A stretch of DNA of 64,000 nt, taken from the NCBI GenBank assembly GCA_025800245.1, contig JAOXSA010000231.1:1-64000 (forward strand), read 5' to 3'. The notes under the pieces were generated by a model that was given only the letters and a program-made list of their open reading frames with translations, was not told the DNA's origin and did not search any database. Positions 36,800-45,398 of the stretch are shown here, piece after piece; the first letter of the stretch is position 1; each line of letters begins with the position of its first letter. The position numbers were made by a program, and so were the translations under genes. The DNA comes from Amphritea sp. GTDB taxonomy: Bacteria; Pseudomonadota; Gammaproteobacteria; Pseudomonadales; Balneatricaceae.

Positions 36800-38830
36800 A
36801 TGTTGCACACCCGATTTACTGCCATGGCTGTAGCATTACTGACAGTCACAGCAACACTGCACCAGACTGCAGAAGCCACCACTCTGTCGCAACAGCGGGC
36901 TGTCTATCAGGATGCCCGGGCGCAGCTGAAAAAAGGCAACACCAAGGCCTACTTCCAACTTAAGGCTCGCCTGACAGACTATCCGCTCTACCCTTACCTG
37001 CAGCAGCTCGAGCTGGAACAGAATTTCAGTCAGATCAACCAGCATCAGATTGATCTGTACGCAGAACAGTATCAGGGACTGCCAACCAATTTTATCCTGC
37101 AGCGCCGCTGGCTGAATCATCTGGCAAACAGCAAGCAATGGTCCCGCTACCTTCTGGCCTATGACAAAACGGATATCCGCAACGAAAAGTTCCTGTGTCT
37201 GCGTCACCAGGCTCTGCTACGTACCGGTCAGGCCCGACAGGCCCTGAGCGGAGTTGAGTCACTCTGGAATCAGGGTCACTCCGTCTCCAGCCATTGTGAT
37301 CCGGTGTTTAAGCACTGGATCAAAAAAGCAGAGGGCCCCTCCAGCACTCTGGCCTATCAGCGCTTCTGGAAAGCCGTAGAAAACAACGAAATTAAACTCG
37401 CCCGCTATCTGCAGAAGTTTATTAAAGATAAGCAGCAACGCAGCGATACCCAGCTATTCTTCAGTCTGCGCCAGAAACCTGAACTGCTGCTGGAAAACAA
37501 GAAACTACTGGCTCACACCCCGGCAGCAGCACCTTTATATATCTATGCTCTGGAGCGATTGTCACGCACCTCTCCGGTACAGGCCGCAGAATACTGGCTG
37601 AAGGTACGTGATCAGCTGACCATCAGCGACGCCAAAACGATTAAGCAGAATCGCGCGATCAGCAAACGCCTTATTCGCCGTAATGACGAAAAAAGTCATA
37701 CCCTGCTCAACCTCCTGAATAAACCTTTCGACAACGAAATTCAGGATCGACGCATCCTTCAGGCACTGACCCTGCAGGACTGGCAGCAGGTCTACTCACT
37801 GATCAATGAACTCGATGCTGAACAGCAGGCCAGCGAAGCAAAAATATACTGGAAAACCATTGCTGCAAGTCATATCAGAGGGCTCAAGCCGGCTTATTCC
37901 GAAGCCTTTGTGGATCTGAGCAAACAGCGCAGCTATTACGGTCTTCTCGCCGCCCGGGTACTGGAAACCCGCTTCCATCTGAATCCGGAACAGAAGCGCA
38001 TCCCGGCCCAGCATCTGCAGAGCTTCCGTGAACAGCCTACAGTATTGCGAATGCAGGAACTCTATCATCTCAACGAGCTGTATCTGGCCCGCCGTGAATG
38101 GAATCAATACACCCGGGAAATGCCAGCGGATCAGCTGCGGACTCTATCTACCGTTGTTCAGGAATGGGGCTGGTACAGTCTGGCAATCCGCGGAGCGGCC
38201 GTATCGAAGTACTGGGATGATATCAGTCTGCGCTTCCCTATGCCTTACGGTGCTATTTTCAGCACCAGGGCGCGGGAGTTTAAAATTGATACCAACTGGG
38301 CCAGAGCCATTGCCCGACAGGAGAGCGCCTACCTGACCAGCGCCCGCTCATCGGTAGGCGCCCGGGGACTGATGCAACTGATGCCGCGCACCGCCAAAGC
38401 AACAGCACGTAAAAACAAAGTAAGCTACCGGCGCGTATCCGAGCTGAATAAACCCGAACTGAATATTAATCTGGGTGTTGCCTATCTTGCCGAGATGCAG
38501 AAGCGCTTCAAGGATAACCAGATCCATGCAACCGCGGCTTACAATGCCGGACCTCACCGGGTAGATCGCTGGCTCAAAGAACGGGGTGAGCTACCCATCG
38601 ATATCTGGATAGAAACTATTCCTTTCAGAGAAACACGTAAGTACGTGATGAGCGTGATGGCTTATCACGCCATCTACCAGACCCTGGCAGGCCAACCGGC
38701 CCACATCATGCCGCGCCAGACGGCCTTCCGCCTGGCGATGAAAGACACCACCGGTGTCAGCCAGAGCAAGCATCTGCGCAGCTTCATCAAGCAGAATCCC
38801 GGGATTCTGGAAACCACTCAGACTCAGTAG
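36800..38830 (+). CDS. slt: Soluble lytic murein transglycosylase
   Basis: This exported muramidase-like enzyme cleaves glycan strands to 1,6-anhydro products. From ATG 36800 it has 676 residues with a normal signal peptide (MLHTRFTAMAVALLTVTATLHQTAEA). Starts at 36731 or 36743 would add a long polar n-region, so they are less likely. The N-terminal half is the superhelical U domain. The C-terminal catalytic domain starts near 490 with ARQESAYLTSARSSVGARGLMQLMP, where the Glu is catalytic, then AAYNAGPHRVDRWL. It is similar to E. coli Slt70 (645). tatD follows four bases after the stop. Confidence 0.93.
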   Translation: MLHTRFTAMAVALLTVTATLHQTAEATTLSQQRAVYQDARAQLKKGNTKAYFQLKARLTDYPLYPYLQQLELEQNFSQINQHQIDLYAEQYQGLPTNFILQRRWLNHLANSKQWSRYLLAYDKTDIRNEKFLCLRHQALLRTGQARQALSGVESLWNQGHSVSSHCDPVFKHWIKKAEGPSSTLAYQRFWKAVENNEIKLARYLQKFIKDKQQRSDTQLFFSLRQKPELLLENKKLLAHTPAAAPLYIYALERLSRTSPVQAAEYWLKVRDQLTISDAKTIKQNRAISKRLIRRNDEKSHTLLNLLNKPFDNEIQDRRILQALTLQDWQQVYSLINELDAEQQASEAKIYWKTIAASHIRGLKPAYSEAFVDLSKQRSYYGLLAARVLETRFHLNPEQKRIPAQHLQSFREQPTVLRMQELYHLNELYLARREWNQYTREMPADQLRTLSTVVQEWGWYSLAIRGAAVSKYWDDISLRFPMPYGAIFSTRAREFKIDTNWARAIARQESAYLTSARSSVGARGLMQLMPRTAKATARKNKVSYRRVSELNKPELNINLGVAYLAEMQKRFKDNQIHATAAYNAGPHRVDRWLKERGELPIDIWIETIPFRETRKYVMSVMAYHAIYQTLAGQPAHIMPRQTAFRLAMKDTTGVSQSKHLRSFIKQNPGILETTQTQ

Positions 38831-38834
38831 CACA

Positions 38835-39653
38835 ATGACCAGCACAGATCAGCACAGCAGCTCCGGGCTGTTTCTTACCGATATCGGCGTTAACCTGACC
38901 GACAGCGCATTCGATAAAGACCGCAATGAGATTATCGACCGCGCCCGGGAGGCCGGTGTCAGACGAATGATTGTTACCGGGACGACTGAAGCCGAGAGCG
39001 AGCAGGCGCTGAAGCTGTGCCAGCAACATCCTGACACTCTGCTCTGTACCGCCGGTATCCACCCTCACTACAGCAAAGAGTTCAGCGCACAATCCCGGCA
39101 ACAGCTGAAAGCTCTGATGCAGCGTCCTGAAGTAATCGCCGTGGGAGAGACCGGTCTGGACTTTAACCGTAACTTCTCAACACCGGAACAACAGATCCTG
39201 GCGTTCGAACAGCAGCTGGAACTGGCTTCGGAAACCGGGCTACCTCTGTTTCTGCATGAGCGGGACGCCCACCGGCAGCAGCGTGAAATGCTGTTTCATC
39301 ATCGTGATCATTTACATGGGGGTGTCGCACACTGCTTTACTGGCAGCCGTGAAGAGCTCTACAACTATCTGGATCTGGATCTTTATATTGGCATAACCGG
39401 CTGGATCTGCGATGAGCGAAGAGGCACCGAGCTGCTGCAACTGATCAAAGACATTCCGGCAGAAAGGCTTCTGATCGAAACAGACGCTCCCTACCTACTG
39501 CCACGGGATATGCGCCCTAAACCTAAAAGCCGCCGCAACCTACCGGTGCTTCTTCCGCATATACTGGCCGCCGTCTGTCACAGCCGTCAGGCCGACCAGG
39601 AGGAACTGAGCGAGCAGCTGGAGCAGAACTGCCGGAATCTATTCCGACTCTGA
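38835..39653 (+). CDS. tatD: TatD-family metal-dependent deoxyribonuclease
   Basis: The product has 272 residues and a TIM-barrel amidohydrolase fold. TDIGVNLTDSAFD near residue 15 and GIHPHYS hold the metal ligands. Further marks are VGETGLDFNRNFS, FLHERDAH, HCFTGS and IETDAPYLLPRD. It is a 3'-5' exonuclease in E. coli. I start at ATG 38835, four bases after slt; the longer frame runs back into slt. The pattern favours TatD over YcfH/YjjV by the DIGVNLT N-terminus. Confidence 0.93.
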   Translation: MTSTDQHSSSGLFLTDIGVNLTDSAFDKDRNEIIDRAREAGVRRMIVTGTTEAESEQALKLCQQHPDTLLCTAGIHPHYSKEFSAQSRQQLKALMQRPEVIAVGETGLDFNRNFSTPEQQILAFEQQLELASETGLPLFLHERDAHRQQREMLFHHRDHLHGGVAHCFTGSREELYNYLDLDLYIGITGWICDERRGTELLQLIKDIPAERLLIETDAPYLLPRDMRPKPKSRRNLPVLLPHILAAVCHSRQADQEELSEQLEQNCRNLFRL

Positions 39654-39905
39654 TACAACTGGCGGCAGGCCCGCTATAAATTCATGCAGCCCTGAAGCAT
39701 CAAAAGGCCAGCGCAGCTCTGCCCCGCTGATTTCGTCCACCAGTACCGGGATCAGCACCCCATAGCGCTCCATCAGATTATCATCAAACGCAATATCGAC
39801 CTCCTCTACCTGATGCAGGGCCGGATCCATCTGAGTCACAAGAATCTCCACCGCCTGATCACACAGATGACATCCCACGCTACTCATCAACAGAAAATTT
39901 CGCAT
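39639..39905 (-). CDS. Glutaredoxin-like thiol protein (DUF836 type)
   Basis: The 88-residue thioredoxin-fold protein has its redox pair at Cys12 and Cys15 in SVGCHLCDQA and the cis-proline in LIPVLVDEISG. It matches the small glutaredoxin-family (DUF836) proteins, which are often of unknown partner. It overlaps the tatD end by 15 bases in convergent orientation. Confidence 0.87.
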   Translation of the reverse strand: MRNFLLMSSVGCHLCDQAVEILVTQMDPALHQVEEVDIAFDDNLMERYGVLIPVLVDEISGAELRWPFDASGLHEFIAGLPPVVSESE

Positions 39906-40281
39906 TACGTTTCCTTCAGTCAGACATTTTTCAGATCCACGCCATTATACCCTTAGAGCAAATAAAAAATTGCACATGCCGCGATGCAAAACAGATAAAA
40001 ATTTCTGCAACATAAACAAGATACTATGGAGCTGTTCTTCACCGGAGCTGGCTCCTCCTGGTGAAAAATCGAACTAAAGTAGCGCTCATGCGACTTGCTG
40101 CGCTGCATCAAGTTGTCTATTCTCGTAGGTTCTGTTTGTGAAACTCACTGAGCAAAGGGCAATGTTGTACCAGTAAGACGACACAGACCAGGAATGACAT
40201 TTCAGCCAAGATACTTGCGGTAGCAGACCATCAGAAGTAAGCACCGTACCGATTAGGCAGGCTTCAGAAGAAGGCAGTTTT
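39906..40281 (+). promoter_or_regulatory. Long leader region of the class I phaC gene
   Basis: 376 bases without a gene. It holds a candidate PhaR-type site (39970-39989), a stem TTCACCGGAG / CTCCTGGTGAA near 40036-40064, and GAAGAAGG as ribosome binding site before the ATG. Further short complementary pairs (ACTTG/CAAGT) suggest a structured mRNA leader. No small gene was convincing. Confidence 0.5.
39970..39989. promoter_or_regulatory. Candidate PhaR operator (TTGCA-N10-TGCAA)
   Basis: TTGCA and TGCAA form a perfect inverted repeat with 10 bases between; another TGCAA lies at 40006. PhaR proteins are known to bind TGC-rich sites upstream of PHA genes, and a phaR gene lies at 11059. The assignment is inference. 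Confidence 0.45.
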
Positions 40282-42024
40282 ATGGAAAACAACAGCAATA
40301 TCCTCTCTAACCCGCAAGAATTCATTAATTACCTGAACCAGGAAAGCCAGAAGGTCCTGGAGATGTACTCCCAGACCGGACATGACGACCTGTTCGCACA
40401 GTTTACTCAGTCATGGACTGAACTGGCGGCCCGTTCTTTCGAAGATCCAACAGTATGGGTTCGCGCAATAGCTGATTATCAGCAGGCGCAGATGAACCTG
40501 TGGCAGAACATCCTGACCGGTAAAGCAATCGATAAACCTGTTGCGGAACCACAGAAAGGTGATCGCCGTTTTGCCGCCGAAGAGTGGAGCCAGAACCCTG
40601 TTTTCTCTTATATCAAGCAATCCTATCTGCTGACCTCAAACCTGCTCAACGAGATGGCGGCGAATGCCAACCTGAGCGACAGCGAACAGACCAAGCTTGA
40701 GTTCTACACTCAGCAGTACATCGATGCGATGTCTCCGACCAACTTTGCCCTGACCAACCCCGAAGTACTTCAGCAGGCCCTTGAAACCAAGGGACAGAGT
40801 CTGATTGATGGTCTTCAGAACCTGATGGGTGACGTCGAGAAAGGCCGCATCACAATGACCGATGAAGCCGCCTTTACACTGGGAGAGAACATCGCCACCA
40901 CCGAAGGCGCTGTGGTGTTCGAGAACGAGATGCTGCAGTTGATTCAGTACAAGCCGACCACCGAACAGGTACACGGCCGACCACTGCTGATCGTGCCACC
41001 ATGCATCAACAAGTTTTACATCATGGACCTGCAGGAGCATAACTCCTACGTACGCTACTGCGTCGACCAGGGCCACACGGTATTCCTGGTTTCCTGGGTT
41101 AACCCAACCATCGAACAACGTGATCTGGCGTGGGACGACTATGTTGGTAACGGCACCCTGAAGGCGATTGAAGCCGTGAAAGGGATCTGCGGCGTAGATA
41201 AGATCAACGCGGTATCCTGGTGTATCGGCGGTACCATTCTCGCTTCAACTCTGGCAGTACTGGCAAAACGCAAAGATGAGTCTGTTGCCAGCGCAACCTT
41301 CCTGACCACCCTGACCGATTTCACCGATCCGGGCGACCTGCGCGTATTTATCGATGAGCAGCAGGTAAAACAACTGACTCAGAAAGTTGATGACGAAGGT
41401 CTGCTGAACGGTCGCAATCTGGCCACTGCATTCAACATGCTGCGCTCCAATGATCTGATCTGGTCTTACGTGGTAAACAACTACCTGAAAGGTCAGAATC
41501 CGGCGCCGTTTGATATCCTTTACTGGAACTCAGACTCCACTAACCTGCCTGCGAAGATGTATAACTTCTATATCAACGAAATGTACATCAACAATAAACT
41601 GGCAGAGCCAAACGGCCTGACTATCTGCGGTGAACAGATTGACCTGCGCGATATCACAATCCCGGTGTATTTCCTGTCCACCATTGAAGATCACATTGCC
41701 CCATGGAAAGGCACCTTCAAAGGTACCGAAATGATGCAGGGTAAGATCGAGTTCGTACTGGGCGCCAGCGGCCACGTTGCTGGTGTTATCAACCCGGCAT
41801 CCAAGAACCGTCGTAACTACTGGACCGGTGGCGAACTGGGTCAGGGGGCGGATCACTGGCTGGAAACCGCCGAACGCCAGGAAGGCAGCTGGTGGCCAAA
41901 CTGGGCAAAATGGATCCGTCCGAAGTCCGGCAAAAAAGTTGATGCTCCAAAAGACTACGGCAACGCAGACTACAAAGTGGTCGAGCCTGCACCGGGTCGT
42001 TATGTATCTACCCGGGTTGAATAA
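40282..42024 (+). CDS. phaC: Class I poly(3-hydroxyalkanoate) synthase
   Basis: This single-subunit PHA synthase of 580 residues acts on short-chain hydroxyacyl-CoA. The N-terminal alpha/beta-less domain (about 1-200) is typical of class I. The catalytic triad is Cys314 in SWCIGG, Asp470 in STIEDHIAPW and His498 in ASGHVAGV, close to the Cupriavidus positions. It stands alone with its own terminator; phaA and phaB are not nearby. It is distinct from the class III pair at 5907-7987. Confidence 0.95.
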   Translation: MENNSNILSNPQEFINYLNQESQKVLEMYSQTGHDDLFAQFTQSWTELAARSFEDPTVWVRAIADYQQAQMNLWQNILTGKAIDKPVAEPQKGDRRFAAEEWSQNPVFSYIKQSYLLTSNLLNEMAANANLSDSEQTKLEFYTQQYIDAMSPTNFALTNPEVLQQALETKGQSLIDGLQNLMGDVEKGRITMTDEAAFTLGENIATTEGAVVFENEMLQLIQYKPTTEQVHGRPLLIVPPCINKFYIMDLQEHNSYVRYCVDQGHTVFLVSWVNPTIEQRDLAWDDYVGNGTLKAIEAVKGICGVDKINAVSWCIGGTILASTLAVLAKRKDESVASATFLTTLTDFTDPGDLRVFIDEQQVKQLTQKVDDEGLLNGRNLATAFNMLRSNDLIWSYVVNNYLKGQNPAPFDILYWNSDSTNLPAKMYNFYINEMYINNKLAEPNGLTICGEQIDLRDITIPVYFLSTIEDHIAPWKGTFKGTEMMQGKIEFVLGASGHVAGVINPASKNRRNYWTGGELGQGADHWLETAERQEGSWWPNWAKWIRPKSGKKVDAPKDYGNADYKVVEPAPGRYVSTRVE

Positions 42025-42039
42025 ACCCTGATCTTTCAG

Positions 42040-42069
42040 AAAAGCCGGAGCTGCGCTCCGGCTTTTTTT
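42040..42069 (+). terminator. Terminator after class I phaC
   Basis: AAGCCGGAG/CTCCGGCTT stem with loop CTGCG and a run of T. It lies 16 bases past the stop. Confidence 0.88.
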
Positions 42070-42130
42070 ATGGCTTAATGCCAACTCAGATCTATCTAGC
42101 CAATCAAAAACACTTTTAGCAGACACTCCA

Positions 42131-43516
42131 TTGCCCCTTCTTCAGAATCGTTTCAGCGGCCAGGAATGCCGCCTTATCCTGCAACTGGCAATTCCGATCA
42201 TTATTGCTCAGCTATCACAAACAGCCATGGGATTCGTCGACACTCTGATGGCAGGACGCTATGGCGCCGAAGATCTGGCAGCCGTCGCCCTGGGCTCCGG
42301 CATCTGGCTACCTGTTTCAATTTCCCTGGGCGGTATACTCATAGCCATCACCCCCAGTGTTGCCCAGCTGGTAGGCGCCAATCGCACCCAGGCCACACCC
42401 GCCACGCTGCATCACGGGCTGCTATGCGCCCTACTGACATCTGTCATTGCCTGTCTGATACTGCAGAACAGCGAACTGATCCTGACCCATATGGAGATCA
42501 GCACAGCACTGATGCAGAAAACCGCTGACTATCTGCGAGCCGTGTCCTGGGGTGTTCCGGCAATGATGTTCTATCAATGTTGCCGGAGTTACTGCGAAGG
42601 CTTTGGTAAAACCCGGCCATTGATGAAGATCGGCATCTTCGCTCTGCTGTGCAATATCCCTCTGAACTACATCTTTATCTATGGCAAGTTCGGACTACCA
42701 GAGATGGGAGGTGTCGGTTGCGGCTGGGCGACTGCCGCAGTCATGTGGATCATGGCGATCTGCGCCGGACTATACCTGCATAAAAGCACCCTTTTCAGCC
42801 CTCTGCAGCTGCTGAGGCGCCGCTCCGCATTCCAGCCCGATCTGATAAAAAGCCTGCTCTTACTGGGCATTCCCATTGGTTTTACTCTGCTGATCGAAGT
42901 CAGCATGTTCTCGGTGATCGCACTGATCATCGCCAGACTCGGTACAACGGTGCTGTCAGCCCATCAGATAACGCTCAGTTTCTCCGGCCTGGTGTTTATG
43001 ATACCGCTCAGCATCGCGATGGCACTCACCATACGTACTGGCCAGCTAATCGGAAGCGGTGATGCCCGCCAGGCACGCATAGCAGGTAACACCGGACTTC
43101 TGATCACCACACTGGGTGCTATTCTCTCCTGCACATCAATCAGCTTGCTGGCAACAGAGATCGCCACACTTTACACAACAGAGTCCGCTATTATCCGGCT
43201 GGCCAGTAGCCTGCTGCTGATCGCCGCAATTTTTCAGATACCGGATGCAATCATGACCACTTGCGCAGGCATTCTGCGGGGTTACAAAGATACAACCAGA
43301 CCACTACTGATGGTGTTTATTGCATTCTGGGTTATCGGATTACCCAGTGGCTACAGCCTGGGAATGACCGACATATTCGGGCCTGCCATGGGCGCGGCTG
43401 GATTCTGGTACAGCCTTGTTCTGGGCCTTACAGTGGGGGCTATACTACTGTTATTTCGTTATCAGACAGTCAGCAAACAATGGATAATGGCTTGCAGCAC
43501 AAAACCTTCAGCATAA
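42131..43516 (+). CDS. MATE-family efflux transporter, NorM-like
   Basis: This 461-residue inner-membrane protein has twelve helices and exports cationic drugs with Na+ or H+. The start region LQLAIPIIIAQLSQTAMGFVDTLMAGRYGAEDLAAVALG is the MATE signature. The only in-frame start ahead of it is TTG at 42131, with no clear Shine-Dalgarno, so the start is uncertain. A DUF3080 lipoprotein gene begins inside its last 37 bases. Confidence 0.9.
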   Translation: MPLLQNRFSGQECRLILQLAIPIIIAQLSQTAMGFVDTLMAGRYGAEDLAAVALGSGIWLPVSISLGGILIAITPSVAQLVGANRTQATPATLHHGLLCALLTSVIACLILQNSELILTHMEISTALMQKTADYLRAVSWGVPAMMFYQCCRSYCEGFGKTRPLMKIGIFALLCNIPLNYIFIYGKFGLPEMGGVGCGWATAAVMWIMAICAGLYLHKSTLFSPLQLLRRRSAFQPDLIKSLLLLGIPIGFTLLIEVSMFSVIALIIARLGTTVLSAHQITLSFSGLVFMIPLSIAMALTIRTGQLIGSGDARQARIAGNTGLLITTLGAILSCTSISLLATEIATLYTTESAIIRLASSLLLIAAIFQIPDAIMTTCAGILRGYKDTTRPLLMVFIAFWVIGLPSGYSLGMTDIFGPAMGAAGFWYSLVLGLTVGAILLLFRYQTVSKQWIMACSTKPSA

Positions 43517-44568
43517 TCACTACCCTGCTTGTCACACTGTTTATCGCAGGATGCAGTGATAACACCCCGCAGGATATGCTGGAGAATTACAGCAACCGGG
43601 TAAGCAATGCGCTGGACCAGTCTGACCGGCTTAACCTGAAAGCCCCTGTGTCTCTGCCTGAATTTCCCCGCCGCAGAGATCGTCTTCAACCTGTTGAAGA
43701 TATCCGCCAGGGCCTGGTTGAGGTTTTTAACCTGCGTCACTGCCAGCTGATTACCCTGGTGGCCGAGCGCAACAGCTCACTGGGCAAAGTCATGCCTCCC
43801 TCCAGACAACTGGCCTATGAACTGAAGCTTTATGTCGGGTTGCGAGACTGCCTGAAGCAACTGATCCAGACCCGCGCAGAACAGGAGCTGATCCAGCAAA
43901 TCAGTGAGATTCTGGTCATAAAAGAACGCAATCTGCCGCGGGTTCTGTGGAACGGCATTTATACCAGCGAAGCGGTTGAACGTAACTTCTCCCGCTCAGA
44001 GCCTCCGCTACCTCTGGAGAAGAGTAACTCGTTTATCAGTGATAAGACGGCCCTTGAAGTGCTGACAAAGCTTGCAGCGCTGCAAAATGACGACACTGAA
44101 TGGCCGGTTCCTGCCGAACTTGAGACGCTGGAAAATCACTACCAGGCGCTTTATAACAACCGCTTCGGCAGTCGCTGGTTACACTCTGTCAACCTTCTCA
44201 CCGCAACCCTTAATCACACAGCGAGCGCCATTGAAAAGCGCCTGGGTAACCGCCCTCTCTGTTACAACAACCAAACCAATCCCAAAGCCAATATCGTCAG
44301 AAACGTTTTCACAAAGTATTACGCCGGTGAGTTACAGCCCTATATGGCAAGGGTCGATCAACAGGGCCGGCAATGGCTACAGTTGAATAATCAGCTGCTA
44401 GCGCAGTTCAGCCAGATCCCTCAACCCATGCGTCACTATCAGCAACAGGCTCTGAGTATGGAGTTTCAGGGCTCTGTCTGGCAAACCTATATCCAGGCCA
44501 GAGATCGCCATACCAAAGCCTGGCAAACACTGCTGGGCCAGTGCGGCCTGATGCCGGGTCAGGGCTGA
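43480..44568 (+). CDS. DUF3080 lipoprotein
   Basis: The product has 362 residues. The signal peptide ends in the lipobox LFIAGC, with Cys25 the lipidated residue, which shows envelope export. The remainder, with LNLKAPVSLPEFPRRRDR and LRHCQLITLVAERNSSLGKV, is what I know as DUF3080, found in marine gammaproteobacteria. I start at ATG 43480 because it gives a proper lipoprotein signal; the longer frame runs inside the MATE gene. It overlaps that gene by 37 bases. The function is unknown. Confidence 0.87.
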   Translation: MDNGLQHKTFSIITTLLVTLFIAGCSDNTPQDMLENYSNRVSNALDQSDRLNLKAPVSLPEFPRRRDRLQPVEDIRQGLVEVFNLRHCQLITLVAERNSSLGKVMPPSRQLAYELKLYVGLRDCLKQLIQTRAEQELIQQISEILVIKERNLPRVLWNGIYTSEAVERNFSRSEPPLPLEKSNSFISDKTALEVLTKLAALQNDDTEWPVPAELETLENHYQALYNNRFGSRWLHSVNLLTATLNHTASAIEKRLGNRPLCYNNQTNPKANIVRNVFTKYYAGELQPYMARVDQQGRQWLQLNNQLLAQFSQIPQPMRHYQQQALSMEFQGSVWQTYIQARDRHTKAWQTLLGQCGLMPGQG

Positions 44569-44675
44569 CCACCTGCTCTAATGACTCATTTTGGGCACCC
44601 GATATAAGACCCTCCGCAGCAGGTATGGAACAATAGCCTCCTATCCCATTTTCATATGATGGCCATTATCCAAGG

Positions 44676-45377
44676 ATGATTCACCACAACAGACAGTCAG
44701 GCTATAGTTGCCATTTCAGCTGGACGCTGATTCTGTTGCTATTTCTCCTGCCGGTGACCTATACACTGATCGCCGCGCCTGCGCTTGACGTGCGCATGAG
44801 CGAAGCTGAAATCAAAAAGCTCGGACAACGTTACGGCGAAATGGCCGAACGACGCCTGAGAGCCTGGCAGAATCTGATGGTGGATATCGCCGATCTCGAC
44901 GAGGAAGACAAGCTGTGGCGGGTTAACCGCTTTTTTAATCAGTTGCGCTTTGTCGATGATATTGTTCACTGGCGCAAGAAAGATTACTGGGCCAGCCCGG
45001 TTGAATTCCTGATCACCAATGGTGGTGACTGCGAAGACTTTTCCATCGCCAAGTACTACACACTGCGCCAGGTCGGCGTACCTATCGAAAAACTCAGCAT
45101 CGCTTACGTAAAAGCCCTGGAACTGAATCAGGCCCATATGGTGCTGACTTATTATTCCAAAGCCTCGGCTACCCCACTGGTACTGGATAACCTTATCGGT
45201 GAGATCAAACCGGCGAACCGACGTCCGGATCTGCAACACGTATACAGTTTTAACGGTGATAACCTGTGGCTGTCGAAAAAGGGCCGCCGTAGTACACTGG
45301 TCGGCACATCGGACCAGCTCAAGCCCTGGGTGCAACTACAGTCCCGTATTAAGAATCAGGATATAAACCTGAACTGA
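44676..45377 (+). CDS. lapG: Periplasmic cysteine protease LapG
   Basis: This transglutaminase-like protease of 233 residues cleaves a surface adhesin N-terminal anchor and so releases biofilm. An N-terminal helix (about 16-34) exports it. The catalytic triad is Cys119 in TNGGDCEDFS, His154 in NQAHMVL and Asp171 in LVLDNL, the BTLCP family pattern. It is 21 bases upstream of lapD. The adhesin substrate (LapA-type) is not in the window. The ATG at 44676 has AAGG too close for good initiation, so the start is not certain. Confidence 0.92.
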   Translation: MIHHNRQSGYSCHFSWTLILLLFLLPVTYTLIAAPALDVRMSEAEIKKLGQRYGEMAERRLRAWQNLMVDIADLDEEDKLWRVNRFFNQLRFVDDIVHWRKKDYWASPVEFLITNGGDCEDFSIAKYYTLRQVGVPIEKLSIAYVKALELNQAHMVLTYYSKASATPLVLDNLIGEIKPANRRPDLQHVYSFNGDNLWLSKKGRRSTLVGTSDQLKPWVQLQSRIKNQDINLN

Positions 45378-45398
45378 TCAGGTTAAAAGGAGTAAGGC

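Noticed and set aside
40036..40064. Hairpin before class I phaC as a terminator
   Set aside because: It has a bulge and no T-run on the plus strand; no minus-strand gene ends there.
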